Source: Bacillus aquiflavi (GTDB lineage: Bacteria > Bacillota > Bacilli > Bacillales > Cytobacillaceae). Taken from it: a stretch of 64,000 bases of DNA. Position 1 is the first letter of the stretch, and every line of letters starts with the position of its first letter. Shown here piece after piece: positions 17,689 through 26,406 of this stretch. The stretch spans positions 2,542,001-2,606,000 of the forward strand of contig NZ_CP082780.1 in assembly GCF_019915265.1 (NCBI RefSeq), given 5' to 3'. Under the pieces are notes generated by a model. The model made no database searches. It saw nothing but the letters and a program-made list of their open reading frames with translations, and was not told the DNA's origin. The position numbers and the translations under genes are program-made.

Positions 17689-19014
17689 TCAGATATTTAT
17701 TGGCATACTTCTTTTATTCACAACTCTAACTGCTTTTCCTTCTGATCTTTGAATTGATTTTGGAGGGTGAATTTTAACATCCATCGATATTAAGCAACTA
17801 CTTTTCATTAAATTAGAAATAAACTTTTCAAGTTGGAAAATTTTTTCATTCCCCATATCACCTTTGATTTCTTTATAGAATGTTTCTGTTACTTCAACAT
17901 TTAATTCCATACAATCCAAATAACCTCTTTTTAGAAGATGTACTTGAAAATGTGGTGCTATTTCATTTACTTTCAGTAAATAATGTTCGATTTCAGACGG
18001 AAAGACATTTACACCTCTTACAATGATCATGTCATCAATTCGGCCTTTAATACGTGACATTCGAATTGTCGTTCTCCCACATTTACACTTTTCTCTATTT
18101 ATCGATCCAATATCACCAGTACGGTAGCGAAGAACTGGAAAGGCTTCCTTCGTTAAACTCGTAAATACAAGCTCTCCATCTTGACCATCCGGTACAGGTT
18201 CAAGCGTTTTTGAATCAATTACTTCTACCAAAAAATGATCTTCAGCAACATGGAGTCCGTCTTGTGCTTGATAGCATTCCATTGATACACCTGGACCTAT
18301 TACTTCACTAAGGCCGTAAATATCACATGCTGTGATTTCAAACTTTTCTTCAAGCATTTTTCTCATTTCCTCAGACCAAGGCTCAGCGCCAAAAATGCCA
18401 TGTTTTAAACTCGTTTTTCGCGGATCTATCCCCATCTCTTCCATATGTTCTGCAATAGTTAATACATATGATGGGGTGCCACAAATCACTTTTGGCCCAA
18501 AGTCTTCAATTAAAGAAATTTGCCGATCCGTATTTCCTCCTGAAATAGGAATTGTTACCATCCCTAAATGTTCACTGCCGAAATGAAGACCTAACCCACC
18601 TGTAAACAAACCATAGCCGTAAGTATTATGTAATATTTCTCCCGGCTTTCCTCCTGCTATAACAATGGCTCTAGCAACAATCTCACTCCAATTGTTAATA
18701 TCATTTTTTGTATAACCAACTACCGTTGGCTTGCCACTTGTACCTGATGATCCGTGTATACGGACGAGATCCTTAAGATCAACCGCAAATAGACCAAATG
18801 GATAGTTATCTCTTAAATCTTGTTTTTTCGTAAACGGAAGATTTCTTATATCCTCCAAACCTTTAATTCTTTCTGGAATCACATTGCGTTCCATTAATTT
18901 TTTTTGATAAAACGGTACAGAATTGTAAGCCCTTTCAACGGTTTTAATTAACCTTTCTAACTGAAGCCTTTCAATATTCTCTCTACTTTCTGTTTCGATT
19001 TCATGTAAAATCAT
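17689..19014 (-). CDS. paaK: Phenylacetate-CoA ligase PaaK
   Basis: An AMP-forming ligase of about 441 residues that activates phenylacetate with ATP and CoA, the first pathway step. The phosphate loop HGSSGTSGKPTVVGYT, the adenylate motif DIYGLSEVIGPG and the C-terminal hinge SRIKGRIDDMIIVRGVN are intact. I choose ATG at 19014, eight bases after GGAGGAAG, over the upstream in-frame start at 19077; it gives the usual PaaK N-terminus. It stands alone between the paaA promoter region and a terminator, with its own operator-like motif at 19093-19115. Confidence 0.9.
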   Translation of the reverse strand: MILHEIETESRENIERLQLERLIKTVERAYNSVPFYQKKLMERNVIPERIKGLEDIRNLPFTKKQDLRDNYPFGLFAVDLKDLVRIHGSSGTSGKPTVVGYTKNDINNWSEIVARAIVIAGGKPGEILHNTYGYGLFTGGLGLHFGSEHLGMVTIPISGGNTDRQISLIEDFGPKVICGTPSYVLTIAEHMEEMGIDPRKTSLKHGIFGAEPWSEEMRKMLEEKFEITACDIYGLSEVIGPGVSMECYQAQDGLHVAEDHFLVEVIDSKTLEPVPDGQDGELVFTSLTKEAFPVLRYRTGDIGSINREKCKCGRTTIRMSRIKGRIDDMIIVRGVNVFPSEIEHYLLKVNEIAPHFQVHLLKRGYLDCMELNVEVTETFYKEIKGDMGNEKIFQLEKFISNLMKSSCLISMDVKIHPPKSIQRSEGKAVRVVNKRSMPINI

Positions 19015-19092
19015 CAAACTTCCTCCTTTAATTTTTTTAAAAGTAGTAGAAAAGAGCATTTTTTTATTAAACAGCAATTATAACTAATTTTC

Positions 19093-19115
19093 ATATGACG
19101 AATTAATTACGATTG
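19093..19115 (-). promoter_or_regulatory. Operator-like motif upstream of paaK
   Basis: ATATGACG-N8-ACG followed by ATTG, the same form and spacing as before livH and paaA. A weak promoter TTGGCA with an 18-base spacer to TATGAA overlaps it on the minus strand; a TATAAT lies slightly further down at 19078-19083. Confidence 0.6.
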
Positions 19116-19210
19116 CCAATTTAATGTTATATATATTTAATAACAAAGATACAATATCAAGATTATTATGTCAATATTTTTTAAATTTAGATAATTTAGT
19201 TTTCTACTGA

Positions 19211-19260
19211 AAAAAGCCCCTAAAATAGGAGCTTATGAAAAATAAGCTCTTATTTTAGGG
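19211..19260 (-). terminator. Strong hairpin upstream of paaK
   Basis: A 19-base inverted repeat (19218-19236 with 19242-19260, one G-T mismatch) followed on the minus strand by GC and six T. It would stop minus-strand transcription entering paaK from the right. No gene is seen from 19116 to 19493 apart from this. Confidence 0.75.
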
Positions 19261-19493
19261 TGTATTTTCTTAATATTTTCTTTTTCCTCATTCATATTTG
19301 AAACTACTTGTAATAAGAGCAACTACAAACTTAAATGAAGCTCAATAAACTAGCAGAATGACGTGTAATTTGCTAATATTACATATATCACCATTTAATA
19401 GATAGCTTTATTTTTCAACGCAACAGCTAGTCTGTTAATAACAAATTCTCATTAGTCTTAAATTGAACTTATAATTGTAAGTAAATTAAGGGG

Positions 19494-20468
19494 TTGAATA
19501 AAAAAAGGGAGGGGAGAAAAATAGATTTCATTTCAATTGATTTTGAAATTGCAAACAAGAATCTTAATAGTGCTTGCTCATTGGGACTCGTTTTTGTAAA
19601 AAATAATACGATCATTGATCAACAGTATTTTTTAATTAAACCACCAGTTTTAGATTTAGATGAAGAATTTACAAAGATTCACGGAATTACAGCTAATGAG
19701 TTGGAAAACGCTCCAAGCTTTGCTGAAGTTTGGGATAGGATCTCACATTATTTTCATCAGGGAAACTTAATAATTGCCCATAATGCACGCTTCGATATGA
19801 GTATACTGAAAAATTGTTTAATGGCTTATTCACTTAAAGAACCCGAATTCCAATATGTTTGCAGTATACCTATTAGCACACGAGCTTGTCGAGGTGAAGG
19901 TATAGGTAAATCTTTAGCAGCTAGAACTAATAGATTTGGAATTGTAATCGATCACCATCACAATGCATTATCTGATGCTAGAGCTGTCGCTGAATTAGTA
20001 ATTAAATGTGTACAAATAAAGAGTCGAAAATCAATTCAATCCTATATTAATACATATAGCTCCATCCCTGTAAAGTCGTTTGCTGAATTAAAACCGCAAA
20101 CTATCTTTGGAAAAAAACGCCGTAAATTTAATAGAGTTTCTATTAATGATATAAAACCTATCAATCATGAATTTAATGAAAATCATCCATTTTTCAGGAA
20201 AAATTTAGTTTTTACAGGTGAGTTGCAATCGATTGATCGTAAAGAAGCGATGCAAAAAGCTGTAAATGTCGGTGCTTTAGTAAAAAGTGGCGTAAGAAAA
20301 AAAACTGATTATCTTATCGTTGGTGAACAAGATAAGTCACTTGTTGGCAAAGATGGATTAAGCACTAAAGAAAAAAAGGCATTTTACCTAATTGAAGAAG
20401 GCGAAAGCATTAAAATTATTGATGAAGGTCAATTTCTAAAACTATTAGAATCTTTAGTTACCAATTAA
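19494..20468 (+). CDS. DnaQ-like 3'-5' exonuclease with C-terminal BRCT domain
   Basis: A DEDDh exonuclease: acidic pair in FISIDFEIAN, a second motif in IAHNARFDMSIL (about residue 97) and HHNALSDARAVAEL (about 160). Residues 235-320 are a BRCT domain (FTGELQSIDRKEAMQ, TDYLIVGEQD). This architecture occurs in DNA polymerase III epsilon-like proteins of Firmicutes, probably for DNA repair trimming. The TTG at 19494 is the only standard start, but it lies upstream of a strong ribosome-binding site (GGGAGGGG, 19508-19514) that points to codon 19521, which is ATA. Homologues begin at this position, so the ATG may have mutated to ATA. Confidence 0.82.
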   Translation: MNKKREGRKIDFISIDFEIANKNLNSACSLGLVFVKNNTIIDQQYFLIKPPVLDLDEEFTKIHGITANELENAPSFAEVWDRISHYFHQGNLIIAHNARFDMSILKNCLMAYSLKEPEFQYVCSIPISTRACRGEGIGKSLAARTNRFGIVIDHHHNALSDARAVAELVIKCVQIKSRKSIQSYINTYSSIPVKSFAELKPQTIFGKKRRKFNRVSINDIKPINHEFNENHPFFRKNLVFTGELQSIDRKEAMQKAVNVGALVKSGVRKKTDYLIVGEQDKSLVGKDGLSTKEKKAFYLIEEGESIKIIDEGQFLKLLESLVTN

Positions 20469-20504
20469 CGTTTAGGGGTTAAAAGAAGTTTATAAATATA
20501 TAAT

Positions 20505-20513
20505 ACAAAAAAT
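20505..20513. repeat. Left target-site duplication of IS4-family element
   Basis: Nine bases, ACAAAAAAT, repeated directly at 21919-21927 on the other side of the element. Confidence 0.85.
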
Positions 20514-21918
20514 CACTAGCGTTGCATTAATAAATATTGAAAGTTATGAAGATTCCTAATAGTTAGTAATTAATTTTCAAGCAATAAAAAAATCCTTTAC
20601 AATGGAAGTACAGGTGATTCCCTGTCCAAATCCAATAGTAAAGGATAACCGATATGGACAAGAATACACTAAAATCATCATTTGGTAAATGGATAACACC
20701 TATAAACTCAAAAATACTTTTTGAACAAGTAGAAGAAAGTAAGCAAGATCATTATACGAAAAAACTGACAACTGTAGCCTACATAAAGCTTATGTTGCTT
20801 GCTCAATTACAAGGATTCGAGAGTCTGGAAGAAATGAGTGACGCACTGATTCATGATCAACTTCAAAAAGCCTTAGGTTTTGAATCAATCAGTAAATCTC
20901 AATTATCAAGAAAAAACAATGAAGTCAATCCAGCTATTCTTTCCCGATTATTTTTGGAGCTTGTGCACCAAATAAAAGAAATTCACTTTAAAAACGGAAA
21001 GCATATGCCATTAAAAATCATCGACTCCAGTACACTTCCATTAAACCTGACGAATTATAAGTGGGCAAAATTCCGCAAAACAAAAGCTGGTGTCAAGCTG
21101 CATTTGCGACTTGTGTTCATGAATAATGATACTGTATACCCTGAAAAAGCAGTAATTACAACAGCCAAAGAACATGACAGAAATCAATTGGAAATTCTCG
21201 TTGATGATAAGGAAGCCATGTATGTGTTTGACCGCGGATATGTTGATTACGAACGGTTCGATCGAATGATGGATGATGGCTACTTCTTTGTATCAAGATT
21301 AAAGAAAAACGCCGTCATTCGTGAGGTAGAATCCTTTTCGGTTCCTGAAAAGTCTACTGTTCTATCAGATAGAATGGTTTACATTGGCTCTACTCAAAAT
21401 CGTACAGAGAATGTCTTCCGCCTCCTTGAAGTTGAGGACACAAAAGGAAACATTCTTAGGTTAATAACGAATCGCTTCGATTTAGAACCTGACGAAGTCA
21501 GCGAAATTTATCGTCAACGTTGGGCGATTGAACTGTTTTTTAAATGGCTAAAAAACAGCATGTAAAGATCAAACACTTTTATGGTATGGGTGAAACAGCG
21601 ATTCAGAATCAAATTTATCTTGCACTCATTGCCTATTGTCTAAATGTTCTAATCCAACTGGAGATGAAAAGCAAAAAAGCCCTACTCCGGATTAGTCGTT
21701 GGTTAAAGGCAGCACTTTGGAAGCCTGCTTACATTTGGATTCGCAAATTCGATAATAGAGCAAGTCCGTAAACACATACACAGTTGCTGTCACCTAAGTA
21801 TTAAATGTATATTTTTACCGAATGGACAGAGCACCTTTGTTTAGCCCTTGTTCTTTTAGCAAAAAATAACACTGGTCTATTTACAGAATATTCCGTCCTT
21901 ATTTATGCAACGCTAATG
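20514..21918 (+). mobile_element. IS4-family insertion sequence (IS4Bsu1-like), 1405 bp
   Basis: Ends are imperfect inverted repeats: CACTAGCGTTGCATTAATAA at the left and CATTAGCGTTGCATAAATAA at the right when read inwards. A 9-bp direct repeat flanks them exactly, so both boundaries are at base resolution. The length and the transposase type fit IS4Bsu1-like elements known from Bacillus. The intact target duplication shows simple insertion without later rearrangement, only four bases from the end of the second element. Confidence 0.88.
20654..21771 (+). pseudogene. IS4-family transposase, split by a -1 frameshift
   Basis: DDE transposase of about 372 residues if the frame is repaired. The first part (20654-21565) contains MPLKIIDSSTLPL with the first Asp, MYVFDRGYVDYERF with the second, and the Y-R-E-K signature YRQRWAIELFFKWLK. 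The second part (21544-21771) continues QHVKIKHFYGMGETA to the normal end. The frames meet at an A-rich site at 21550-21556 that reads A-AAA-AAC in the first frame, a classical -1 slippery heptamer. It could be programmed, but most IS4 elements have one open frame, so a one-base loss is as likely. Confidence 0.82.
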
Positions 21919-21927
21919 ACAAAAAAT
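21919..21927. repeat. Right target-site duplication of IS4-family element
   Basis: Direct copy of ACAAAAAAT (20505-20513). Confidence 0.85.
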
Positions 21928-21931
21928 AAAT

Positions 21932-23324
21932 AACTCAACTTTCGCAGTGTAAAAATAACATATAATCGTTATCCGGTATAAGACATTCAGTACTTCATTA
22001 TGTTCCTTGACAAAAGTATTTATAAAAGAAAAACACCCCAACCTTTGGTATAGTTTAATTGTCGAGAAAAAACTACCAAATAGATGAGGTGCCTCCTACT
22101 ATGATAGCGAATAATGACCAAAATAATCAACTACCAAATGATTTGAAATCTGCATTTAATGAATTACAGATTCTTAAACACTTACGGCTTTTTAAATCAT
22201 TCCAAATTTTCTTGGCGTCGATTTTTACTTTTACTAAGCACAGCAACTATTTATAAAGTCAATCGCTTGACCAAAAGTGACCGTCCAAAAGTATTGATCA
22301 TTGATGATTCTTCATATGAACGAAACCGTAGTAAAAAGGTGGAATTGCTTGCGCGCTGTTTTGACCATGCATCTCATAAAATGCGTTTTTATAAAGGCTT
22401 TCGTATGCTTACGCTAGGCTGGTCTGATGGTGCTACCTTCATGCCAATTGATTTCTCGTTATTAAGCTCAAAGAAGTCTAGAATAAATGACATCTCGGAT
22501 AAAGTAGACAAACGCACTTTAGGTTATAAAAGACGTGTAGAAGCACTACAAACTGCGCCAGAACAGATACCATCTATGATTTCCCGAGCACTTTCTGCAG
22601 GAATTGATGCTTCTTACGTGTTAATGGACAGTTGGTTTACCCAACAACCCCTTATTCAATCTATCGTGAAACAAGGCATCGATGTCATCGGTATGGTTAA
22701 GGCCACGAATCAACGTTATCTAGTAAATGAAAAGCGAGTCGGGTTAAAAGAACTTTACCGCCTAGCGACACCTACATCAGGAAATAAAAACATCTTGCGC
22801 TCCATTCGTACAACGATGGCAAATGGTGTCCAGGTAAAAGTTGTATTCGTCCGAAACCGTAACAAAAGAAGTGAATGGTTAGCCATTTTAAGCACAGATT
22901 GCACGTTAACAGAGACAGAAATCATACGAATTTATGGGATGCGCTGGGATATTGAAGTCTTTTTCAAGGCTACAAAATCGCTACTAAAATTACAAAAGGA
23001 ATTTCAAGGCAGGTCTTATGATTCACTTATAAGCCATACAACCATTGTATATTTGCAAGATATATTCTTTTATCATGGCAAAATCGCTGCAGCACAGATG
23101 ACCGCACACTTGGTGGTATGTTTTACGAACTTTGTGACGAAATAAATGAGCTTGATTGGGCTGTTGCACTTCAACAACTTATCGAGCTTCTTGAAGATGC
23201 CTTGAAAAAAAAACAAATAAGAAATTCAAAAAGTTAATCAAAAGTCAACTACAACAATGGTTTGCCGGATTGCCTAATTATATCAAGGCCTACCTGCCTA
23301 ATTTGGGCTGCGAAAGTTGAGTTA
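21932..23324 (+). mobile_element. Second IS4-like element, decayed
   Basis: Perfect 16-base terminal inverted repeats AACTCAACTTTCGCAG (21932-21947 and 23309-23324, inverted). No target duplication is visible: left flank ends AAATAAAT, right flank begins AATAAGAAAA. The right end cuts directly into a truncated ABC permease gene, which suggests that a deletion accompanied or followed insertion. Confidence 0.82.
22101..23320 (+). pseudogene. Transposase of the second IS4-like element, three lesions
   Basis: The N-terminus (MIANNDQNNQLPNDLKSAF) is followed near 22190 by an internal deletion that joins LKHLR to a downstream segment (FLNHSKFSWRRFLL) in another frame. The catalytic core is recognisable: VLIIDDSSYERNRSKK, YVLMDSWFTQQPL and YGMRWDIEVFFKATK. 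A frameshift near 23050 moves the end (GGMFYELCDEINELDWA) to another frame, and a third in an A9 tract near 23205-23213 moves the last 36 codons. The native stop TGA at 23318-23320 lies in the right inverted repeat. Not functional. Confidence 0.82.
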
Positions 23325-23339
23325 ATAAGAAAAGATTTG

Positions 23340-23921
23340 ATGATCCACAAAAAAATGTTGCTGACTATGTTACTAGGGATCATTGCTTACATGTTTTTAG
23401 ATGTTTCAGTTTTATTCGTAGGTATTATTTTTTCAATCGCAACAGCTATGACAGCTTTCTCAGTAGATGAAAAAAAGTCAATTCAGCTACTGCTGAGCTC
23501 ACTTCCTTATACAAGAAAGGAAATTGTGAGTTCCAAATACCTCAGTTTAATCATGTATACACTTTTTTACATAATCATTATTTTTATTGCCAAATACGCC
23601 ATTCATCAAAAGCCTTTAGAGTGGAAACAATTATTTTTCATTATTTCAGCGGTTATGTTAATTGCCTCGTTTATGTATCCATTTTCATATAAATATAAAA
23701 GCCAGTATTTATTTACTGTTACAATTTTTGTATTCGGTGCGTACTTTCTAGCAATCAAGTTATTCATCCCAAATTTAAATGATTTAATTCGAGAATATGT
23801 CGTGAATTTATTAGCGTTTGCTAATGTACCTATTTTAGTTGTTATAGCCATAGTGATCTTAGTCATTTACAGTGTTTCCTGGATGTTATCTATTAAAATA
23901 TACGAGAATAAAGTGTTTTAA
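23340..23921 (+). pseudogene. ABC-2 type permease, 5' end removed by the IS
   Basis: About 193 residues with six hydrophobic segments, resembling ABC-2 type permeases (ABC2_membrane_5-like) in which a short LIRKDLMIHKK segment precedes the first span and SVDEKKSIQLLLSSLPYTRKEIV follows the second. The LIRKDL segment is fused in frame to the IS end, so the natural start codon is gone; ATG at 23340 is the first internal Met, without a good ribosome-binding site. The ATPase gene that normally precedes such a permease is missing, consistent with loss during IS-mediated rearrangement. Confidence 0.65.
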
Positions 23922-24640
23922 TAAAGGAATAGAATAACTGAATCATCCTCCTGTAAAGGAACAATCATTTTTCAATAAGTCTTCGATATTATCTATACGT
24001 TAAGTCAAAAGCAACATAAGGGGGTTCGAGAACGACTATCCACAGAAGAAGAAAATCAAAAATAGAAGCAGAAAAAATAGATGTGGAGCCCTCGTTTCTG
24101 ACACTATATAATTGCATAAGTCCTTATTAAAAAATTTAATTGCTTAAATATTTTATTTGATTAATTGAGTTAATTTCGTAAATTAAGAGTAAAAATCCTC
24201 ATCAACTGTATTTTAAATAAAAATTTAAATAAGGAATTGCATAACATTAAAATTTCAATCATTAGTACATAAATATCTTTGAAAGGAAAAAATGGAATCA
24301 TAGAAAAATGCGAAAACAAAAGGATATTTGTATAAATTCAGAAAAATTATATAATAAACATCCAATGTTTACTTATGAATCTTTATCAGAATTGTTACTG
24401 TATTTTGGTTATATTTTACAATGTCTCCGAGCTCGCTACCGCATCAACGAGTTACAATTGGCGTGTTTCTGTTTTTTGAAATAAACATATTTTTAAAAAG
24501 AGGAATAATGGGGATAAATTTAAATTACTAAAATAATTTAACTAATAACTCTTCAAATAAAAAAAATATTATATATGATACAAAGTTACCTCTAATTATA
24601 CAAGATTCATTATGTTTACATTCAAAATAAATAAAGTGCA
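23922..24640. other. Intergenic stretch without a convincing gene
   Basis: About 720 bases of AT-rich sequence. Only one short open frame stands out (24308-24484, listed separately). No RNA gene, terminator or IS end was recognised in the rest. It lies where racE and following genes would be expected from B. subtilis gene order. Confidence 0.5.
24308..24484 (+). CDS. Possible 58-residue hypothetical protein
   Basis: An open frame from ATG to TAA whose product starts MRKQKDICINSEKLY and ends in a Cys- and Leu-rich part. No family is recognised and the ribosome-binding site is poor (GAAAGGAAAAAA lies 20 bases upstream). It may be a chance frame or a gene remnant. Confidence 0.2.
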   Translation: MRKQKDICINSEKLYNKHPMFTYESLSELLLYFGYILQCLRARYRINELQLACFCFLK

Positions 24641-24672
24641 AAACCGGCTTCCTTGGAAAGGATAGCCGGTTT
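24641..24672 (-). terminator. Terminator after gerE
   Basis: AAACCGGCT/AGCCGGTTT hairpin directly after the gerE stop. The T-run is better on the plus strand, so it may work in both directions. Confidence 0.7.
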
Positions 24673-24675
24673 TTC

Positions 24676-24900
24676 TTAAAGCTCTAATTCTCCCATGCGA
24701 AGGAGCTCTACAACAGCTTGGGAACGCCCCTTGACACCTAGCTTTTGCATAGCATTTGAAATATGATTTCGAACCGTTTTTTCACTTATAAACAATTCAC
24801 TAGCGATCTCCCTTGTTGTTTTATCTTGTACTAACAGTTCGAATACTTCTCTTTCTCTTTTCGTTAGTAACGGCTTGTGAGTATATTCATTATCCTTCAA
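24676..24900 (-). CDS. gerE: Spore germination/coat regulator GerE
   Basis: A 74-residue LuxR-type helix-turn-helix protein that acts alone as a DNA-binding domain, the latest regulator in the mother cell of sporulating bacilli. The core LLTKREREVFELLVQDKT and the recognition helix region SEKTVRNHISNAMQKLG match GerE almost residue for residue, and the length equals that of B. subtilis. Start is TTG at 24900 with GGAGGG nine bases upstream. It follows ysmA as in B. subtilis, where racE comes next; here that gene is absent and mobile elements follow. Confidence 0.95.
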   Translation of the reverse strand: MKDNEYTHKPLLTKREREVFELLVQDKTTREIASELFISEKTVRNHISNAMQKLGVKGRSQAVVELLRMGELEL

Positions 24901-25046
24901 GTATTGTAACCCTCCTTGCCTTCGCCAGCTATGAACCGTGGGATGGGTATATATTTACTCATCATATCATATGTGAAATAAAGAGATGGAGTGACTATAT
25001 TCCTTGAAGGAACACGTTATTATGAAAAATGTGCGAATGTGTATAT

Positions 25047-25511
25047 TTAAATGCTTAATTTGTTGCTTAAAATAAACTGTCCTTTTATTTCGTCTGACCA
25101 TGGAACGCTTTTTCCAGTTTTTTTTGAGATTTGTACAATAGTTCCTCTTCCAACAAAGCAAACGGTGCCATCCATTTTTTTCGCCATGTAATGAATATCA
25201 ACAGAAGATGTCCCAATTTCATTTGCTTTAACGTAAATTTTTAAATTTTCTCCAAAATATACTTGCTTAATAAAATCACATTGTAAATCAGCAACTACTG
25301 GAATCGTTTCATTATTTTGGAGCAGCCAATTTTGCATGACTCCTTTGCTATTAAAAAATTCAATTCTTGCTTCTTCAAAATATGTAAATGGAACCGTATT
25401 GTTAACATGTCCAAACATATCAGTTTCAGAAAAACGGACTTTAATTGGATGAAAAAACTTAAAATCTTGCTCCCACTTAGCGAAATCCTTAATATAATTT
25501 ACCTTTTTCAT
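25047..25511 (-). CDS. ysmA: Acyl-CoA thioesterase YsmA (4HBT family)
   Basis: A 154-residue hotdog-fold thioesterase. The catalytic-type segment VRFSETDMFGHVNNTVPFTYFEEAR (described in parts: ETDMFGHVNN near residue 30 with the nucleophilic Asp) is typical for the YbgC/FatM group. Position between sdhB and gerE is conserved in Bacillus. A FadR box (25530-25547) just upstream suggests that it belongs to the fatty-acid degradation regulon here. Confidence 0.85.
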   Translation of the reverse strand: MKKVNYIKDFAKWEQDFKFFHPIKVRFSETDMFGHVNNTVPFTYFEEARIEFFNSKGVMQNWLLQNNETIPVVADLQCDFIKQVYFGENLKIYVKANEIGTSSVDIHYMAKKMDGTVCFVGRGTIVQISKKTGKSVPWSDEIKGQFILSNKLSI

Positions 25512-25529
25512 TTAACTCCCTCCTAAAGA

Positions 25530-25547
25530 TGAATGAACATTCATTCT
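25530..25547 (-). promoter_or_regulatory. FadR box upstream of ysmA
   Basis: TGAATGA-ACAT-TCATTCT on the plus strand, 19 bases before the ysmA start. It matches the known B. subtilis FadR operator TGAATGAMTANTCATTCA at all arm positions except the last, and resembles the box before fadR in this window. Confidence 0.75.
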
Positions 25548-25596
25548 CCTTCTATTATATAGGTTTTGAAAAGTTTTGAAAACTGGGGGATGTCAT

Positions 25597-25634
25597 AAAA
25601 AACTCCCTTTTTCCATATTAGGAAAAAGGGAGTT
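25597..25634 (-). terminator. Terminator of the sdh operon
   Basis: AACTCCCTTTTTCC pairs with GGAAAAAGGGAGTT (25601-25634), followed by six T on the minus strand, just after sdhB. Confidence 0.88.
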
Positions 25635-25641
25635 ATCAGTT

Positions 25642-26403
25642 TTATACTCGATCGCTTCCGAAGAAGTTTTTAAATGATTGTATTGTCGTATCTCTGTTTA
25701 ATGCTGCAATTGAAGTTGTTAATGGTATACCTTTAGGACATGATTGAACACAGTTTTGTGAATTACCGCAATTTGCAAGTCCTCCGTCCCCCATAAGCGC
25801 CTCAAGTCGTTCAGCTTTATTCATCTCACCTGTTGGATGAGCGTTAAATAATCGTACTTGGGAAAGAGGAGCTGGACCGATAAAGTTTGATTTGCTGTTT
25901 ACATTTGGACAAGCTTCCAAACAAACACCACAAGTCATACATTTTGATAATTCATAAGCCCATTGACGCTTTTTCTCTGGCATACGTGGTCCTGGACCTA
26001 AATCATATGTTCCATCAATTGGAATCCATGCTTTAACTTTTTTCAATGAGTCAAACATTCTGCTCCGGTCTACTTGTAAATCCCTTACAACAGGAAAAGT
26101 ACGCATAGGTTCTAAACGTACTGGTTGTTCTAATTGATCAATTAAAGCCGTACATGATTGTCTTGGCTTTCCATTAATAACCATCGAACAAGCACCGCAA
26201 ACTTCCTCTAAACAGTTCATATCCCAAGCAACAGGGGTTGTTTTTTTGCCTTCAGCATTAACTGGATTACGACGAATCTCCATTAAAGCTGAGATCACAT
26301 TCATATTAGGGCGATAAGGAAGTTCGAATATTTCCTTATAAGGGGCTGAGTCAGGGTTATCTTGGCGAGTAATTTCAAAACGTACAGTTCTTTTTTCTGA
26401 CAT
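25642..26403 (-). CDS. sdhB: Succinate dehydrogenase iron-sulfur subunit SdhB
   Basis: A 253-residue iron-sulfur subunit that passes electrons from SdhA to the membrane quinone site. Cysteine clusters for the 2Fe-2S centre (CLEEVCGACSM with a later Cys in RQSC, about residues 64-85), 4Fe-4S (CMTCGVCLEACP, about 157) and 3Fe-4S (CGNSQNCVQSCPKG, about 215) are complete. It follows sdhA after three bases and ends the operon. Confidence 0.96.
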   Translation of the reverse strand: MSEKRTVRFEITRQDNPDSAPYKEIFELPYRPNMNVISALMEIRRNPVNAEGKKTTPVAWDMNCLEEVCGACSMVINGKPRQSCTALIDQLEQPVRLEPMRTFPVVRDLQVDRSRMFDSLKKVKAWIPIDGTYDLGPGPRMPEKKRQWAYELSKCMTCGVCLEACPNVNSKSNFIGPAPLSQVRLFNAHPTGEMNKAERLEALMGDGGLANCGNSQNCVQSCPKGIPLTTSIAALNRDTTIQSFKNFFGSDRV

Positions 26404-26406
26404 TCC

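Noticed and set aside
23262-23340. N-terminal extension of the ABC permease frame
   Set aside because: These codons belong to the end of the neighbouring IS element, read in a different frame from its transposase, and are not native permease sequence.
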